Shown here piece after piece: positions 61,889-64,000 of a DNA stretch of 64,000 nucleotides (its first letter is position 1; each line of letters starts with the position of its first letter). The notes under the pieces were generated by a model that was given only the letters and a program-made list of their open reading frames with translations, did no database searches and had not been told where the DNA came from. The translations under genes were made by a program, and so were the position numbers. The DNA comes from Streptosporangium sp. NBC_01495 (GTDB lineage: Bacteria > Actinomycetota > Actinomycetes > Streptosporangiales > Streptosporangiaceae), in NCBI RefSeq assembly GCF_036250735.1, contig NZ_CP109430.1, forward strand, positions 4,464,001-4,528,000. The letters are read 5' to 3'.

Positions 61889-62713
61889 TCAGGAGTTGAG
61901 GAAGTCCAGCAGGTCGGTGCCGAGCTGCTGCTTGTGGGTGTCGGTGATGCCGTGTGGCGCGCCGGGGTAGACCTTGAGTGTCGCGTCCTTGATCCGGGCG
62001 GCTGAGGCTTTGCCGCCGACCTCGAACGGCACGACCTGGTCGTCGTCGCCGTGGATGACGAGAGTCGGTACGTCGAAGGCGTCCAGGTCGGCGCGGAAGT
62101 CGGTGGCCGAGAAGGCCGCGACGCACTCGTAGGCGTTGCGGTGCCCGGCCTGCAGGCCCTGCAGCCAGAACGCGTCGCGCATGCCCTGCGAGGGGTCGGC
62201 GCCGGGGCGGTTGCCGCCGAAGAACGGCCCGTCGGCCAGGTCGCGGTAGAGCTGGGAGCGGTCGGCGATGGACCCGGCGCGGATGGCGTCGAACACCTCG
62301 ATCGGCACCCCGCCGGGATTGTCGTGGGTCTGGAGCATGAACGGCGGCACGGCGGATACCAGCACGATCTGGGAGACGCGTGCGGTGCCGTGCCGGCCGA
62401 CGTAGCGGGCGACCTCGCCGCCACCGGTGGAGAATCCGACGAGGGCGGCCTCGCGCAGGTCGAGCGTCTCGATGAGCGTGGCGAGGTCGTCGGCGTAGGT
62501 GTCCATCTCGTTGCCGTGCCAGGTCTGGGTGGAGCGTCCGTGGCCGCGGCGGTCGTGGGCGATGACGCGGTAGCCGTTGGCGGCCAGGAGGAGCATCTGG
62601 GCCTCCCAGCTGTCGGCGTTCAGCGGCCAGCCGTGGCTGAGCACGACGGGCCGCCCTTCCCCCCAGTCCTTGTAGTAGATCTGCGCTCCGTCAGCGGCGG
62701 TGACGAATCCCAT
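61889..62713 (-). CDS. Alpha/beta hydrolase, non-heme chloroperoxidase-like
   Basis: 274 residues. It has [21 protein letters not shown], nucleophile [14 protein letters not shown], the acid in [10 protein letters not shown] and histidine in YPGAPHGI, with the residue pattern of bacterial cofactor-free haloperoxidases/esterases. It heads the leftward hydrolase group, with 163 bases before the next gene. Confidence 0.9.
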   Translation of the reverse strand: MGFVTAADGAQIYYKDWGEGRPVVLSHGWPLNADSWEAQMLLLAANGYRVIAHDRRGHGRSTQTWHGNEMDTYADDLATLIETLDLREAALVGFSTGGGEVARYVGRHGTARVSQIVLVSAVPPFMLQTHDNPGGVPIEVFDAIRAGSIADRSQLYRDLADGPFFGGNRPGADPSQGMRDAFWLQGLQAGHRNAYECVAAFSATDFRADLDAFDVPTLVIHGDDDQVVPFEVGGKASAARIKDATLKVYPGAPHGITDTHKQQLGTDLLDFLNS

Positions 62714-62810
62714 CGCAGCGCTCCCTGTGTAGGTGGATCGTCCGACCGCTTGATCCTCGATCAGGGCGGTGACGTTCGAACCACGTGAAGCGCGTAGTCG
62801 TGAGCGCGGG

Positions 62811-64000
62811 TCAGTCCTGCAGTGCCTGGGCGAGCTGCCGCCGGGAGGTCACGTCGAGCTTGCGGAAGATCTTTCGCAGGTGGTAGTCGACGGTGCTGGC
62901 GCTGATGAACAGCTGGGCGGCGACCTCGGCGTTGGTCGCGCCGCCTCCGGCGAGCTTGGCGACCGCGAGCTCCTGCGGGGTCAGGCCGGTCGCCGTCTCG
63001 ACGGCCCTGCGGCGGGCGGTCTCGCCGGTGGCGGCCAGTTCCTGCTCGGCCCGGGCGGCGAATCCGGCGGCCCGCATCTCCTGGAACATCTCCACGGCCG
63101 CGCGCAGCTGGTCGCGGGCGTCCCTGCGGCGCCTTCGCCTGCGCAACCACTCGCCGTACAGCAGATGCGCGCGCGCGAGGTCGGTGCGCGCCCTGGTCGG
63201 GGTGAGCAGGCTGATCGCCCGCAGATAGTACGGCTCGGCGTCGGCGGTGGAGGCCAGCAGCGCCCGCGAGCGCGCCAGCACGCCGAGCGCCCACGGGGTG
63301 TCGCTCGCCTCCGCCCGGGACGCCAGTGTGCGCAGAGTCTCGGGCGCCAGCACCCGATCACCGGAGCGGACCGCCGCCTCGACCAGGTCGGGCAGCATCC
63401 TGGTGTGCACCCCCACCGTGTCGGCGCCGATCAGGTGGTGGGCGAGTGCGCGGGCCTGGTTGTAGTCGCCCCGGCCGAGGGCGAGGATGACCAGGGCGAT
63501 ACGGGTGATCGCCTCCACCGCGCCGACGCCGAGCGTGATCGCCGCCTGCGCCGATCCGTGTAACGTCGTATCCAGGTCCTCGTCGTCGGCGTGCCAGGCC
63601 AGGAGCTCGGGATGCCGGTAGATCTCCCAGGTGTCGGCCGTCGCGCCGATCGCCGATCGGATCTGGTGGCCCTCGACCAGCAGGGTGTCGGCCGCCGCCA
63701 GGTTGCCGAGGATGGTCTCGTTCATCGAGGCGATGAACAGCGCGGAGTCCAGGGGCCACAGGGCGCCGCTCTTACGGGCGATGTCGGAGGCGCGGCTGGT
63801 GACGGCCGCCCGCTTGTCCGCCTCCCAGGTCATCATGCAGAACGTGACGCTTGTCTGATATGCGCGCAAGACGTGTTCGGCGGAGGTGCCCGGGTCCAGC
63901 ATCGCGTCGACCGCGCGCCGCAGGTGCGGGACGGCTCGCTCATGGCCGTCGCGGATCAGCGTGGCGTAGCCGTACAGGATGAGGTCGGGCGCGGCCGACA
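62811..64000 (-). CDS. LuxR-family regulator, large MalT-like type (5' end outside the window)
   Basis: About 397 residues are visible, from the window edge through a helical repeat region to the C-terminal [55 protein letters not shown]. The N-terminal ATPase expected for LAL-type regulators is beyond the edge. It lies upstream of the hydrolase group in the same direction and may control it. Confidence 0.85.
   Translation of the reverse strand, partial: SAAPDLILYGYATLIRDGHERAVPHLRRAVDAMLDPGTSAEHVLRAYQTSVTFCMMTWEADKRAAVTSRASDIARKSGALWPLDSALFIASMNETILGNLAAADTLLVEGHQIRSAIGATADTWEIYRHPELLAWHADDEDLDTTLHGSAQAAITLGVGAVEAITRIALVILALGRGDYNQARALAHHLIGADTVGVHTRMLPDLVEAAVRSGDRVLAPETLRTLASRAEASDTPWALGVLARSRALLASTADAEPYYLRAISLLTPTRARTDLARAHLLYGEWLRRRRRRRDARDQLRAAVEMFQEMRAAGFAARAEQELAATGETARRRAVETATGLTPQELAVAKLAGGGATNAEVAAQLFISASTVDYHLRKIFRKLDVTSRRQLAQALQD

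Overview
The window is uniformly high-GC DNA with GTG/ATG starts, AGGAGG-type ribosome binding sites and actinobacterial families (HelD, ECF41 sigma factors, CmtR-like metal sensor, MalT-like LuxR regulator). It looks like a chromosome-arm or accessory region of a filamentous actinomycete, probably of the Streptosporangiales or a relative. That placement is inference. No tRNA, rRNA or CRISPR array was found.

Layout. 1-4.8 kb: a methyltransferase tail, a metal-efflux operon (CmtR-like sensor, CDF pump, broken DUF3703), a VKOR/DsbA disulfide operon and, divergent from it, a BlaI-type repressor with an M56 protease. An IS630 element sits exactly in the M56 stop codon. 6-13 kb: a long HelD RNA-polymerase-recycling ATPase, a serine hydrolase, a LysR regulator, a GATase-like protein and a short P450-like gene joined to a truncated PEP-mutase-like gene. 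13.9-22.3 kb: an 8.4 kb Tn3-family transposon with 41-bp inverted ends, a tyrosine recombinase with its own resolution site, TnpA, and cargo (TnpB, orphan antitoxin, SigG-like sigma factor, DHFR-family reductase). 22.5-33 kb: a secreted EEP-family phosphodiesterase, an IS5 element with an accessory gene, a HIT protein, an 894-residue metzincin with hemopexin-like repeats, an ISL3 that truncates an IS3, and plasmid-gene debris. 33-37 kb: an ECF41 sigma factor divergent from an amidohydrolase, bracketed by inverted 78-bp repeats. 37-42 kb: an orphan histidine kinase and an IS3 that interrupts a small gene and itself carries an IS110. 42-50.5 kb: a tripeptidyl-peptidase lipoprotein, SnoaL-like and SDR genes around a 0.4 kb duplication, a broken CPBP protease, and two TetR regulators, one divergent from an SDR. 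51-58 kb: IS5, IS3 and IS4 copies around a second ECF41 system (sigma, DoxX, CMD-like protein). 58-64 kb: rifampin monooxygenase under a rifamycin-associated element, an MBL hydrolase, two alpha/beta hydrolases and the C-terminal part of a LuxR regulator.

How genes work together. Four regulatory units can be read: CmtR-like sensor with CDF efflux, BlaI/M56 beside DsbA/VKOR, TetR/SDR with a 20-bp palindromic operator, and ECF41 with divergent CCTGACA-N16-CGTC promoters. HelD and Rox are both families linked to rifamycin tolerance in actinomycetes, but only rox carries the rifamycin-associated element here. The rest of the window is shaped by nested and decaying mobile elements, whose paired inverted repeats suggest further elements that were not identified.
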